This document shows, piece by piece, positions 53,998-63,639 of a stretch of DNA of 64,000 nt. The notes below the pieces were generated by a model that saw only the letters and a list, made by a program, of their open reading frames with translations, was not told where the DNA came from and searched no databases. The stretch covers positions 62,001-126,000 of the forward strand of contig JANQSS010000184.1 of NCBI GenBank assembly GCA_028279185.1, written 5' to 3'. The translations under genes were made by a program, and so were the position numbers. Each line of letters begins with the position of its first letter. Positions within the stretch are counted from its first letter, which is position 1. This DNA comes from Saprospiraceae bacterium. Lineage in GTDB: Bacteria > Bacteroidota > Bacteroidia > Chitinophagales > Saprospiraceae.

Positions 53998-56139
53998 ATG
54001 AAAACGATTACAAAACTTTTATTTGCGTTATGCTGTCTTGCACTGGCCTTTACAGCTAACGCCCAATGGTGGAACGCGGGAAATAATCCGTATGACGGTT
54101 CTGGAGGCCAACCGGCTATAGAATACAATTTACCTTTTTTGAGTATTGAGGATACCGGTACGAATAGTAATGCCGGAATAGTTTTGCGAAAAAGCAGCGG
54201 CACCTCTACTACCGGATGGATTTACAGTGACGCGAGCGATAGATTAAGATTCTCAGCGAGCAGTGCAGGTGCTACTCCACATTTGACAATTCTGCAGTCC
54301 GGATTAGTCGGGATGAATGAACTTGACCCTTTGGACCAACTTCATATTACGGGATCAGGTTCATCAGCTGACATTCGATTGGAAGCCTCGGGGTCAAAAT
54401 ATGTGCGTTTTTATGAAGGAGCGACACAAAAAGGTCAAATAGGGCATAGTGGAACGAATATGGTCATCCAAAATGACGAAACCGGAGGAATTATAGAAAT
54501 AGATGGTCAAGAAGGGGTAGATCTTCGCGTAAACAACGATATCGCACTGGATGTTGATAACGCAGGCCTTGTTACCATAGATAAGGCAAGTGAAGCATTA
54601 AGACTTTCTGGCTCCAGTTCTTGGTTGTCATTCTATAATGGAGGAACCTACAATGGCTATTTATGGCACACTAACACCAATATGTCTCTGATGAACAGGT
54701 CAGCAGGCTCGCTTTTCCTGGGTACGAATAATTTAACTCGAGGAACTTTCACATCCGCTGGCGATTTTGGAATTGGAACAACTACTCCGGAAAGCAAAAT
54801 GCACCTCTACGACGGAAACGGTGCCTTTACCGGCACATACAACTCGATTTTTGATCAAATAATTGAAGACGACGGATGGGCATACACTTGTTACAACGGA
54901 TCAGATTTCAGCGGATTATGGATGGCCGATGATGGAGATGACACTTATGCTGGTCTCATTTACAATGTAGGTGCGAGCGACCTCAATCTTTACAATGGCT
55001 CGAGTGTAGCTATGACTATTGAGGATGACGGCGGCGTTGGCATCGGCACGTCCAGTCCGCTTTCAGATCTTCACATCTGGGATAGTGGTAACGTAGCTGG
55101 TATTATTTGCGAACGTTCTGATGCAAGTAACTATGTGAACTTGTTGTCCGGAACAACAGGTAATTCTTTCTACTTCGCGCGAGCGAAACGATTCTCAATC
55201 GTTCCATCTAGTAGTATCACATCTACAACTCCTAATGTACCAAATTCATGGTTTGTCTATGGTCCTGATTGGGGAACAGCAGCGAATGCAGGTAATACAG
55301 GACTCGGTACGGATGCTCCAACTGAAAAATTGCATGTAAATGGCAACCTGCGCGTCAATGCAACGATCATCACATCAGATCGCCGATTGAAGTCTGACAT
55401 TGCTGATTTTGCATATGGCTTGGAAGAGGTTAAAAAATTGCAACCTGTATCCTTTACTTATAATGGTAGAGGTGGTACTACAGAAGGTTCACAGCATATC
55501 GGTTTGATCGCTCAGGAATTACAGGCAGTTGCTCCCGAATTAGTTGAAGAATATGAGCATGTTCTGTACGAGTATGATGAGGAAGGCACCCAAACTGCAG
55601 TAGGTTCAGAAACATATCTTCAAATTCGGGATACGGAAGTGAAATACATGTTAATGAATTCTATCAAAGAAATGGCCAAAGAAAATGAAAAGTTGATTGA
55701 AGACAACGAAGAATTACACGCTGAAATCAATACGCTTAAGGATGAAAACGAGGCGATGCGCGTGCAATTAGAAAAATTGACTAAAAGCATCGAAGCTATT
55801 AACGCAAAACTTAACGGAAGCAATTCCACTGACCAGGTGAAAAGCACAGAGCAAAACGTATCCCTTGAGTCAAAAAGCGTTGCTGCTTTGGATCAAAATC
55901 GACCCAATCCTTTTCATGAAAAAACGACCATATCCTATTTCATCCCGGAAGGTGAAACTGGTGCGCACATAAATATATTCACATCAGCTGGAAAGTTGCT
56001 CAAAACCGTCAAAATTAACGAATCAGGCAATGGACAACTTAACCTACAGGCCAATGGCATTACCCCCGGTACGTACATGTACCAATTGGTCACGGATGCT
56101 GGAGTTGTTGGAAGCAAAACAATGATTCTCATGAAATAA
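53998..56139 (+). CDS. fibre protein 3: S74 domain plus T9SS sorting domain
   Basis: A 713-residue paralogue. Signal peptide residues 1-23 (KTITKLLFALCCLALAFTANAQ), nearly the same as in fibre 4. The N-terminal region holds SGSSADIRLEASGSKYVRFYE and GQIGHSGTNMVIQNDETGG, shared with fibre 1, plus segments not seen in the others (SSWLSFYNGGTYNGYLWHTN). The conserved pre-S74 module is followed by KLHVNGNLRVNATII, identical to fibre 4. The S74 domain starts with SDRRLKSDI at Ser460. A long coiled coil covers about 560-605. The T9SS domain begins NRPNPFHEKTTISYFIPEGE. It has its own promoter and terminator. Confidence 0.88.
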   Translation: MKTITKLLFALCCLALAFTANAQWWNAGNNPYDGSGGQPAIEYNLPFLSIEDTGTNSNAGIVLRKSSGTSTTGWIYSDASDRLRFSASSAGATPHLTILQSGLVGMNELDPLDQLHITGSGSSADIRLEASGSKYVRFYEGATQKGQIGHSGTNMVIQNDETGGIIEIDGQEGVDLRVNNDIALDVDNAGLVTIDKASEALRLSGSSSWLSFYNGGTYNGYLWHTNTNMSLMNRSAGSLFLGTNNLTRGTFTSAGDFGIGTTTPESKMHLYDGNGAFTGTYNSIFDQIIEDDGWAYTCYNGSDFSGLWMADDGDDTYAGLIYNVGASDLNLYNGSSVAMTIEDDGGVGIGTSSPLSDLHIWDSGNVAGIICERSDASNYVNLLSGTTGNSFYFARAKRFSIVPSSSITSTTPNVPNSWFVYGPDWGTAANAGNTGLGTDAPTEKLHVNGNLRVNATIITSDRRLKSDIADFAYGLEEVKKLQPVSFTYNGRGGTTEGSQHIGLIAQELQAVAPELVEEYEHVLYEYDEEGTQTAVGSETYLQIRDTEVKYMLMNSIKEMAKENEKLIEDNEELHAEINTLKDENEAMRVQLEKLTKSIEAINAKLNGSNSTDQVKSTEQNVSLESKSVAALDQNRPNPFHEKTTISYFIPEGETGAHINIFTSAGKLLKTVKINESGNGQLNLQANGITPGTYMYQLVTDAGVVGSKTMILMK

Positions 56140-56158
56140 TTAACTCATCAAATTACTT

Positions 56159-56197
56159 TAAAAAAGGCGTGACACCTTTATGTCACGCCTTTTTTTG
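56159..56197 (+). terminator. intrinsic terminator after fibre gene 3
   Basis: AAAAAAGGCGTGACA pairs with TGTCACGCCTTTTTT around a short loop, followed by more T residues; about 20 bases after the stop codon. Confidence 0.92.
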
Positions 56198-56746
56198 TCA
56201 GTATTTTATAAAATAATTGCGCATATTTCTTTCCATTAACGAGCCATTTTTTTACATAATTCTATTCATATTACTACATTCAAAAAAAAAACTAAACCGC
56301 CTTCCAAATATTCCAATTAGTGCATGATTTAATTTCATTTACATTAAGGAAAATTTAAGATCAAACACATGTAGATGATATTTTAATTTTGTTTTTCATT
56401 ATACTATTGCAATTTTTCAAAATTTACAAAGAAAATCAGAAAGTAGTTATCTGAATTTCCATAGTAAAGTTAGCTCAACAGTGTATACACATTTTCATAG
56501 CAACTTTATTAAATCAACCCCTTGCATTCCGAACCCAAGATTCTGTCCAACTTAACTTTTAACAAACAACCGCGCTAAACAATTAATCAAAACCAAATCT
56601 GGAGAATTATGACCAATAAAACGGGCATTTAAATTTCGTTACGTGAGACTGTATTTCATAAAAAGGTTAGCACATCATCGGCCATTATCGTTCCTCAGGA
56701 GTTCCACCAGACAACTTTATAGGTTAAAAAAAATAGTTGTGAAAGT
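56198..56746. other. long AT-rich gene-free region upstream of fibre gene 4
   Basis: About 550 bases with no open frame of coding quality on either strand, many A and T runs and no tRNA-like fold. It ends at the conserved promoter of fibre gene 4. It may be a regulatory leader or a trace of the duplication that made genes 3 and 4. Confidence 0.45.
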
Positions 56747-56778
56747 GTTTACCATCGATCCATTTCCCATACTATACT
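56747..56778 (+). promoter_or_regulatory. promoter of fibre gene 4 (GTTTACCA-N18-TATACT)
   Basis: GTTTACCA at 56747-56754 and TATACT at 56773-56778 with an 18-base spacer of different sequence from the copy before fibre gene 3. The same TAAGCCTATTTTTTAACAAA leader follows. Confidence 0.7.
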
Positions 56779-56814
56779 TCTGTAAGCCTATTTTTTAACA
56801 AACTTATAACTAAG

Positions 56815-58866
56815 ATGAAAACGATTACAAAATTACTTTTTGTGTTCTCAGCATTTGCCCTATCCTTTAGCATGAGTGCACAATGGGCCTCTCCAGGCTC
56901 ATTTGCTCATAACGGGAATGCCGAGCTTGAAGCACTAACAGCTCATTTGGCATTTGACGCCAATGGTACCATCACCGCTACTTCTTATGGAGGTCTTCGC
57001 TTTCGCGAAAACGGAAGTACACAAGCACTTCTTTGGAGAAATTGCCAAAACAATCGACTTTACTACGGTGGCACAGGTACGGTGCCCGGAACAGATGATG
57101 TTTGGAGCGTATCAGACGTGTCACTCAACAATACCACAACGACTTCCGGAATTATGACCGTTGGAGATTCGGATGGATTGCGTTTGTCTTTCGACAACAA
57201 CGAAGTTCAATGTCATAATGGCACGACCACCAGCACTTTATTTTTAAATTTCTGGGGAAGTGAAACGGCTATATGCACAGGTAATAATACCGGTGATCTG
57301 CGCGTAGGTAGTGGAACCGATCTATTTGTTGATAATTCAGCTGGTCGCACGGGCCTGGGAACCGCTGCTCCTGGCGCTAAATTACATGTAAATGTTACGG
57401 GGTCTGACGGAATCTTTATCGATGGAAACGATACAGGAGACGCACGCCTGAGAATAGAGAATGGAGGAGGAAATCATTGGATTTTCGATGATGATAGTGA
57501 TGGTCATGATCTTAAGTTCCAGAGTGCTAATGATTTAGCATTTTTAACAAGCGGCAGTACGGATACAAAAGTTAGTATCACTACGGGTGGAAACTTACAA
57601 GTTCATAATGACGATGATATAAGCTTTTTAGACGGATCGGACGTTTTACGATATCAAATTCAAACCTTCACGAATGGAATTGAGATTGATTGCGCCAGTG
57701 GAGATTATAGCGTTGGATTAGACGCTTCAGGTACGGGCGACATCTACTTTAACACGCAAGATGGATTTGAAAAAATGCGTTTGACTGACATTGGAAGACT
57801 TGGAATAGGAACAGCGTCACCACTTAGTGATATGCACATTTCAGATGCAGGGGAAGTCGCGGGAATCATCGTAGAGCGTACCGATGCAAGTAATTATGTG
57901 AACTTGTTGTCCGGAACAACAGGTAATTCATTCTACTTTGCCCGTGCAAGACGATTCTCAATCGTTCCATCTAGCAGTATCACATCTACATCGCCTAATG
58001 TTCCTAATTCGTGGTTCGTATACGGTCCTGATTGGGGAACACCTGCCAATGCCGGAAATACGGGACTTGGTACGGATGCGCCTACTGAAAAATTACATGT
58101 GAATGGAAACTTGCGCGTCAATGCGACTATCATTACATCTGACCGAAGGTTAAAATCTGACATAGCTGATTTTGGTTATGGCCTGGAAGAAGTTAAAAAA
58201 TTACAGCCTGTATCATTTACCTATAACGGAAGAGGTGGTACTACTGAAGGTTCTCAGCACATCGGCTTAATCGCTCAGGAATTGCAGGCAGTAGCTCCCG
58301 AATTAGTAGAAGAATATGAGCACATTCTCTATGAGTACGACGAAGAAGGAACGCAAACAGAAGTTGGTTCTGAAACATATCTTCAAATTCGCGATACAGA
58401 AGTCAAATACATGCTCATGAATTCTATCAAAGAATTGGCAAAGGAAAACGATGCTAAGGATGAGCGAATAGAAGAATTAGAATCAGAATTGGACGCGATG
58501 AAAGAAGCCATTGCTGCTATTCAGACGCAGTTAGCAAGTCAGCCCACGCAGTCTGATCAAAGCAAATTGGCTCAGCAAGATGTTACACTTCAAGGTGCGG
58601 AAAAAGTGGCAACGCTTGAGCAAAATCAGCCAAATCCTTTTAATGAAAATACAGTGATTAAGTACTTCCTTCCTGAAGGATCAACGGGATCACAAATGCA
58701 TATTTTCTCCACGGATGGAAAACTTTTGAAGACCGTGAAAATAGATGAAACAGGAGCTGGTCAAATCAACTTGCGTGCAAATACACTACCGGCCGGAAAT
58801 TACATGTACCAATTGGTGACTGACTCCGGTGTTGTTGCTAGTAAAACAATGGTATTAGCAAAATAA
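56815..58866 (+). CDS. fibre protein 4: S74 domain plus T9SS sorting domain
   Basis: A 683-residue paralogue. Signal peptide residues 1-23 (KTITKLLFVFSAFALSFSMSAQ). N-terminal modules TSTLFLNFWGSETAICTGNN and VGLDASGTGDIYFNTQDG match fibre 2, while the region from DASNYVNLLSGTTGNSFYFAR onward is almost identical to fibre 3 at both protein and DNA level, so the gene is a mosaic. The S74 domain starts with SDRRLKSDI at Ser442. A coiled coil of Glu/Leu heptads lies at about 543-575, then a Gln/Ser-rich linker, then the T9SS domain NQPNPFNENTVIKYFLPEGS to KTMVLAK. It has its own promoter and terminator. Confidence 0.88.
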   Translation: MKTITKLLFVFSAFALSFSMSAQWASPGSFAHNGNAELEALTAHLAFDANGTITATSYGGLRFRENGSTQALLWRNCQNNRLYYGGTGTVPGTDDVWSVSDVSLNNTTTTSGIMTVGDSDGLRLSFDNNEVQCHNGTTTSTLFLNFWGSETAICTGNNTGDLRVGSGTDLFVDNSAGRTGLGTAAPGAKLHVNVTGSDGIFIDGNDTGDARLRIENGGGNHWIFDDDSDGHDLKFQSANDLAFLTSGSTDTKVSITTGGNLQVHNDDDISFLDGSDVLRYQIQTFTNGIEIDCASGDYSVGLDASGTGDIYFNTQDGFEKMRLTDIGRLGIGTASPLSDMHISDAGEVAGIIVERTDASNYVNLLSGTTGNSFYFARARRFSIVPSSSITSTSPNVPNSWFVYGPDWGTPANAGNTGLGTDAPTEKLHVNGNLRVNATIITSDRRLKSDIADFGYGLEEVKKLQPVSFTYNGRGGTTEGSQHIGLIAQELQAVAPELVEEYEHILYEYDEEGTQTEVGSETYLQIRDTEVKYMLMNSIKELAKENDAKDERIEELESELDAMKEAIAAIQTQLASQPTQSDQSKLAQQDVTLQGAEKVATLEQNQPNPFNENTVIKYFLPEGSTGSQMHIFSTDGKLLKTVKIDETGAGQINLRANTLPAGNYMYQLVTDSGVVASKTMVLAK

Positions 58867-58910
58867 TCCTATGAAAAAAGACGGTGTTTAAAACATCGGA
58901 ACTTAAAGAA

Positions 58911-58943
58911 AGGCCTGCTTTCAATTGAAAGCGGGCTTTTTTT
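58911..58943 (+). terminator. intrinsic terminator after fibre gene 4
   Basis: A 10-base-pair stem (58913-58922 with 58927-58936, one T-G pair), loop AATT, followed by seven T residues. Confidence 0.9.
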
Positions 58944-59327
58944 GTAGTGGTAGTTATTCGTACTTGAGCCCTTGCTAGAAAGCATTTATCATTCGTTTTT
59001 AGGATATTATAAATTAATTCTTTTTTTAATTCAAAACTTACTTTTGCCAGTTTCGATTTGATTTCTTGCATATTGTGGCCGTATAGAATGACCGTAGACC
59101 ATTATTTGTATATGGAATTATTTAATATTAAAATGAGTGTTCCTGGAGCTTAGAACATCGTTCACAACAAATATTTGTCTGTAAAATTCACATCTGTAAT
59201 ATAAAATTGTGAACATATTGTTAAATAATACATAATCTTTTTTACATTAGCTCTTCCCTAGAATGAACCTGCAGAGCTACTATGTAAGGCCTTTCTATTT
59301 TCTAACCAGTTAATACAATACTAGCCT
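58944..59327. other. AT-rich intergenic region upstream of the large secreted protein gene
   Basis: About 385 bases with no supported gene. Near its end, around 59284-59312, TATGTAAGGCCTTTCTATTTTCTAAC resembles the conserved leader of fibre genes 3 and 4 in broken form (TGTAAG, CC, TATTTT, TAAC in the same order). A promoter is likely in this stretch, but the boxes are not clear. Confidence 0.4.
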
Positions 59328-62300
59328 ATGAAAAAATTTCTATTATTAATGGCATTTCTGTGTTATTCGGCGATCACTTGGGCACAAGTACCTCCTTGCG
59401 CTACGTTGATTCGACCGGCAGACGCATCGACTGACAACAGTTGTGTGCCGATCTTCACATTTGTGTTGGATACGCCGATCACAGAAAATTATCACGTCAT
59501 ATTGAATGAGCCAGGCATGATGCCTGATACGCTGCTCAACGCAGAAGTGGCCGATTCGGACACAAACAGTTGGGCGTTTTTCAATTTAGACACCAATACA
59601 TTGTACGAATGGCGAGTTGTTCCTTTCAATGCAACGGGACCTGCTGCTGGATGTGCGGTTTGGACATTCAGAACTCAAGCAGCTCCGACATTGGATCCTG
59701 TGACCTGTTCAGCCGGTCAGCAAGGTATATTCTTTGAGGAGGAATTTTCAGGAACTGCGCCTGCAGGTTGGACAGGAGACATTTCGTCTACTACAAATGA
59801 AATGTGGGACGTAGTTCAAACCGGTGGTACCACTTCTACCAATACCGGACCTTCCGCGGCCTTCTCGGGCACGCATTATGCCTATTTCGAATCGAGCACA
59901 AATGCTGGGCACAACGACACATCTGCTTTGATTACACCAGCAATTGACCTATCCGCCTCGACGGATGATGTAGAATTGGAATTTTATTATCATTCTTTCA
60001 TTTTTTCATTCCGCGTTCCGGATTCTGATGTTGGCTCATTAACTATTGAGGCGACATCTGATACAACCGGAGGTGGCACATGGACATTGCTCGATAAACT
60101 GACAGAATCTTATACATCAAATATCAATCAACCCTGGCGACCAGTGCAACTTAATTTAGGTTCCGGCTTCAATGGTGGTGATGTTTACATCCGATTTACT
60201 GCAGCAAAAGCGCATCCGGACGACTTCAACGTTGACATGGCCATCGATCGTGTTCGCGTCAAAACGTGTCAGGCATGTCCCGACCCTTCCGATGGGATGG
60301 CATTTAATGAGACTGCCGTTGGTGCAGATCTAACATGGACGGACAATGCCATGGCCGGTTTGTGGGATTTAGAAATAGACACAGCCGGATTTACGCCAAC
60401 CGGAACACCAACTGTTTCGCTGACATCTGATAATCCATATACATGGACAGGTGGCATGGCTGAAACAGATTACGAATTTTATGTTCGTTCACAATGCGAT
60501 GAAGGCGCCACGCAGTCGGATTGGGCCGGTCCATTTCCGTTTACGACGTTATGCGCAACTCAAATTGCGGATTACTGCCAGGATTTCGAAACATTCCCCT
60601 TAGGACAAATGAACGGGAATCTAATCGAATGCTGGATCAATACGAATACGGTAAATCCGGAATGGGTTGCTAATACCGGTGGAACGGTATCTGGCGGAAC
60701 AGGGCCTACCGGCGCCAATACTGGCAGTAATTATATATACTTGGAAACATCAAGTCCTGCTGCGGCTGACGAGTCAGATACATTGACAGGACCTAGTGTC
60801 GATATTTCTGGCCTCACAACGCCACAATTATCCTACTTCTACCACATGCATGGTGAGGGAATGGGAAATCTGAGATGCGAAATATCTGATAACGGCGGAG
60901 CCTGGACGCTCCTGAATCAGATTAATGGCGAGCAGCAAGCCGTGCAGGCAGATCCTTGGCTTCAACACACAGAAGATCTTTCCGCATATACCGGTCCGGT
61001 ACAAGTCCGATTTATAGGAATCACGGGCCCAGATACTGTTGGGTTTGTATTCGAAGGTGATATAGGATTAGATGACATATGCATTCAGGAGACTCCATTA
61101 TGTCCTGACCCTTCAGCACTCACGGCAATTAATGTAATGGCTACTTCAGTTACACTTGATTGGACCCCGGGTGGAACAGAAATGGAGTGGATAGTTTCGT
61201 ACGGACCACTCGGAACGGGTGCAGGAATGGGAACTGTGATGTCAGAGGCGCAAGATTCATCGGATGTTATGGGATTGATGGCTGGTACAAATTATACAGC
61301 TTACGTACGCGCGTTCTGCGATCCGGATAGCAGTGATTGGGTTGGCCCACTTAATTTTTCAACACTATTTCCAAACGACACGTGTTCAGAAGCGATCTCG
61401 ATCACGTGCGATAGTACTGTGCTATTCAACAATTTGAATTCTCGATCTTTCACAGGACCTACTTGTATAACATCAACAGGAGAATTTGGTCTTTGGTATA
61501 AGTTGACAGGAGACGGATCAGAAGTCACAATCAGCACGGACAATCCAGGCACAGATCATGATACAAAATTGCTGGTTTACACTGAGGGGTGTGATTCACT
61601 AGAGTGTGTGACCGGTGACGATGATGGTGGTACCGGAACAACGTCGCAGTTGTCCTTTATAAGTGAGGTTGGTCGTGAGTATTTGATTTACGCTTGTGGA
61701 TTTGATGACAATCAAGGGAGCATAGAGATGAGTATAACCTGTACCACTTGTTTTGCACCAGACTATTCATTAAGTGTTGACTATTCAAGTTGCCCATCAA
61801 ATGATATCTTAGTCGATATTACAACGCTCGGTAGTGCGACAACATGGGATATTACAAACAGTTTAAATGCAAGTAATGTGTCCGGAGCAGGCATAGGGGA
61901 ACATACCCTAACTGGTTTTGGACTTAACGATACTGTGACGGTATACTTGACCGATTCCGGTGACCCCACATGTGTTGATTCGATGACCATCATTACAGCA
62001 TCGGCTTGTCCTCCTGCAAACGATGAGTGCACTGGCGCAGTCACCTTAATGTGCGGTGATTCACTTAGTGGTCAGACGACATTGAATGCAACAGGTGGTT
62101 CGAGCACCAGTTGTCTCGGAACCCAAGGTAACAATGTCTGGTATACCATAGCAGGAAATGATCAGGAAATAACCGTATCTGTTATGACAGACGGTGTGTT
62201 AGAAGCTCAAATCGATATATATGAATCGGCAGATGGAACATGTGATTCTATTACATGTCTAACCGGAGCAGGATCAGGAGAAAACCCCGTATCTGCTACA

Positions 62301-63404
62301 TTCTTATCTGTAACTGGGACAACCTATTATATTTCTGTAGGAAGCTGGATTAATGGAGATCCTGACGGCGATTTCGGCATAAAAGTTGATTGCGAAAATT
62401 GCTATGATCCTTCTAACCTTGCTGTCATCGATATTGAAGATGATCGCGCGAAAGTGACCTGGGATCATAATCCGAATGCTTCTGGTTTCCATATCGAGTT
62501 CGGACCAGATGGTTTTGTTCTTGGTACCGGAACTGTCAGAACAACTGGTACCCCTGGTGGGCCTCGTACGTTAGCAGTGCTTATGCCTAATACAGACTAT
62601 GATGTCTATTTGTGGGAAATTTGCGATGGGGCTAATTCTGACACATTAGGTCCAATTTCATTCACCACACTTTGTGAAGTTTTGATTCCTGACTACATGA
62701 CAGACTATTCAACTTTCTTACCGGATTGTTGGACTGAGGCATCAGGCGGAACTCCAGCTACTGGACCGACTGGAATAGGCGGTGGAGTGTGGATTGCGGA
62801 TGACTTCAGAAATAGTACATCGGATCCAAATGGACAAGCGGCACGAATCAATATCTTCAGTACAACGCAAGATGATTGGCTAATTAGTCCTACGTTTGAT
62901 TTATCCGGCGGACCTTATAATTTAATTTTTGATTTTGCTTCGACAGATTTTGCTGACACATTTGCCAGTGATTGGGGTTCAGATGATGAATTTCAGCTTT
63001 TGGCATCAACGGATGATGGAGCAACGTGGACTAATGTCATGACCTGGACTGATGCGAATAAACCATCTGCAGCAGGTGACAACATCGTAATAGACATTTC
63101 AGCTTTCACAGGAAATACAATCTTCGCATTTTGGGGTTCCAGTGGTACAGTTGATGATACTGAAGATGTGGATGTATTTGTGGATAACTTTGAGATATCC
63201 TTAAGTAGTCCTTGTCCGCCTGTACTAAATTTAAGCGGTAACCAAGCCGATGAAACGTATCAGGCTTCAACAACTATCAATTCGACTGCCACGGTTACTT
63301 CCGGTGTGGTTGATTACAAAGCCGGATCGGAAATAAATCTGAACGCAGATTTTGAAGTCCAATCGGGAGCGGAGTTTAACGCCACGATTGAAGACTGTCC
63401 TTAG
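59328..63404 (+). CDS. large secreted multidomain protein (fibronectin III, MAM-like and PPC-like domains)
   Basis: A 1358-residue exported protein. Residues 1-20 form the signal peptide (KKFLLLMAFLCYSAITWAQ). By pattern the order is: an Ig/FN3-like domain (about 21-120), a MAM/jelly-roll domain (about 130-318, ending in CQACPDPS), FN3 (about 320-410), a second MAM-like domain (about 415-590, YCQDFETFPLG to DDICIQETP), FN3 (about 595-680), a PPC-like domain (about 682-808), a linker domain, a second PPC-like domain (about 897-1025), FN3 (about 1030-1120) and a third jelly-roll domain (about 1123-1293). The C-terminus SEINLNADFEVQSGAEFNATI is a 3-coathanger-type stretch like the end of the metalloprotease at 47806. 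Many paired Cys fit an extracellular protein. No enzyme motif is seen; adhesion or matrix binding is inferred. Confidence 0.85.
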   Translation: MKKFLLLMAFLCYSAITWAQVPPCATLIRPADASTDNSCVPIFTFVLDTPITENYHVILNEPGMMPDTLLNAEVADSDTNSWAFFNLDTNTLYEWRVVPFNATGPAAGCAVWTFRTQAAPTLDPVTCSAGQQGIFFEEEFSGTAPAGWTGDISSTTNEMWDVVQTGGTTSTNTGPSAAFSGTHYAYFESSTNAGHNDTSALITPAIDLSASTDDVELEFYYHSFIFSFRVPDSDVGSLTIEATSDTTGGGTWTLLDKLTESYTSNINQPWRPVQLNLGSGFNGGDVYIRFTAAKAHPDDFNVDMAIDRVRVKTCQACPDPSDGMAFNETAVGADLTWTDNAMAGLWDLEIDTAGFTPTGTPTVSLTSDNPYTWTGGMAETDYEFYVRSQCDEGATQSDWAGPFPFTTLCATQIADYCQDFETFPLGQMNGNLIECWINTNTVNPEWVANTGGTVSGGTGPTGANTGSNYIYLETSSPAAADESDTLTGPSVDISGLTTPQLSYFYHMHGEGMGNLRCEISDNGGAWTLLNQINGEQQAVQADPWLQHTEDLSAYTGPVQVRFIGITGPDTVGFVFEGDIGLDDICIQETPLCPDPSALTAINVMATSVTLDWTPGGTEMEWIVSYGPLGTGAGMGTVMSEAQDSSDVMGLMAGTNYTAYVRAFCDPDSSDWVGPLNFSTLFPNDTCSEAISITCDSTVLFNNLNSRSFTGPTCITSTGEFGLWYKLTGDGSEVTISTDNPGTDHDTKLLVYTEGCDSLECVTGDDDGGTGTTSQLSFISEVGREYLIYACGFDDNQGSIEMSITCTTCFAPDYSLSVDYSSCPSNDILVDITTLGSATTWDITNSLNASNVSGAGIGEHTLTGFGLNDTVTVYLTDSGDPTCVDSMTIITASACPPANDECTGAVTLMCGDSLSGQTTLNATGGSSTSCLGTQGNNVWYTIAGNDQEITVSVMTDGVLEAQIDIYESADGTCDSITCLTGAGSGENPVSATFLSVTGTTYYISVGSWINGDPDGDFGIKVDCENCYDPSNLAVIDIEDDRAKVTWDHNPNASGFHIEFGPDGFVLGTGTVRTTGTPGGPRTLAVLMPNTDYDVYLWEICDGANSDTLGPISFTTLCEVLIPDYMTDYSTFLPDCWTEASGGTPATGPTGIGGGVWIADDFRNSTSDPNGQAARINIFSTTQDDWLISPTFDLSGGPYNLIFDFASTDFADTFASDWGSDDEFQLLASTDDGATWTNVMTWTDANKPSAAGDNIVIDISAFTGNTIFAFWGSSGTVDDTEDVDVFVDNFEISLSSPCPPVLNLSGNQADETYQASTTINSTATVTSGVVDYKAGSEINLNADFEVQSGAEFNATIEDCP

Positions 63405-63639
63405 TTAAGTGAATGAAAAAAGAAGAAATTGTGCATTTGATCGAAAAAATAATGACCAAATACTCAACGAGACGTACCGGTTACGAAAAAATCAGGTCAG
63501 ATGTACAATTTCGCTTCTTTTTATGGAAGATATGCTTAACTTTAGTCTATAATATGAACAAAACGATGACCTTACGTCATCAATCAACATTAACTTAAAA
63601 CAATCATTCAATAATCAACTTTTTGAAAAATTTTAAATC

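Noticed and set aside
63413-63598. Small 61-codon plus-strand frame after the large secreted protein gene
   Set aside because: Composition is ordinary for intergenic sequence, and there is no recognisable motif, promoter or conserved neighbour; treated as chance.
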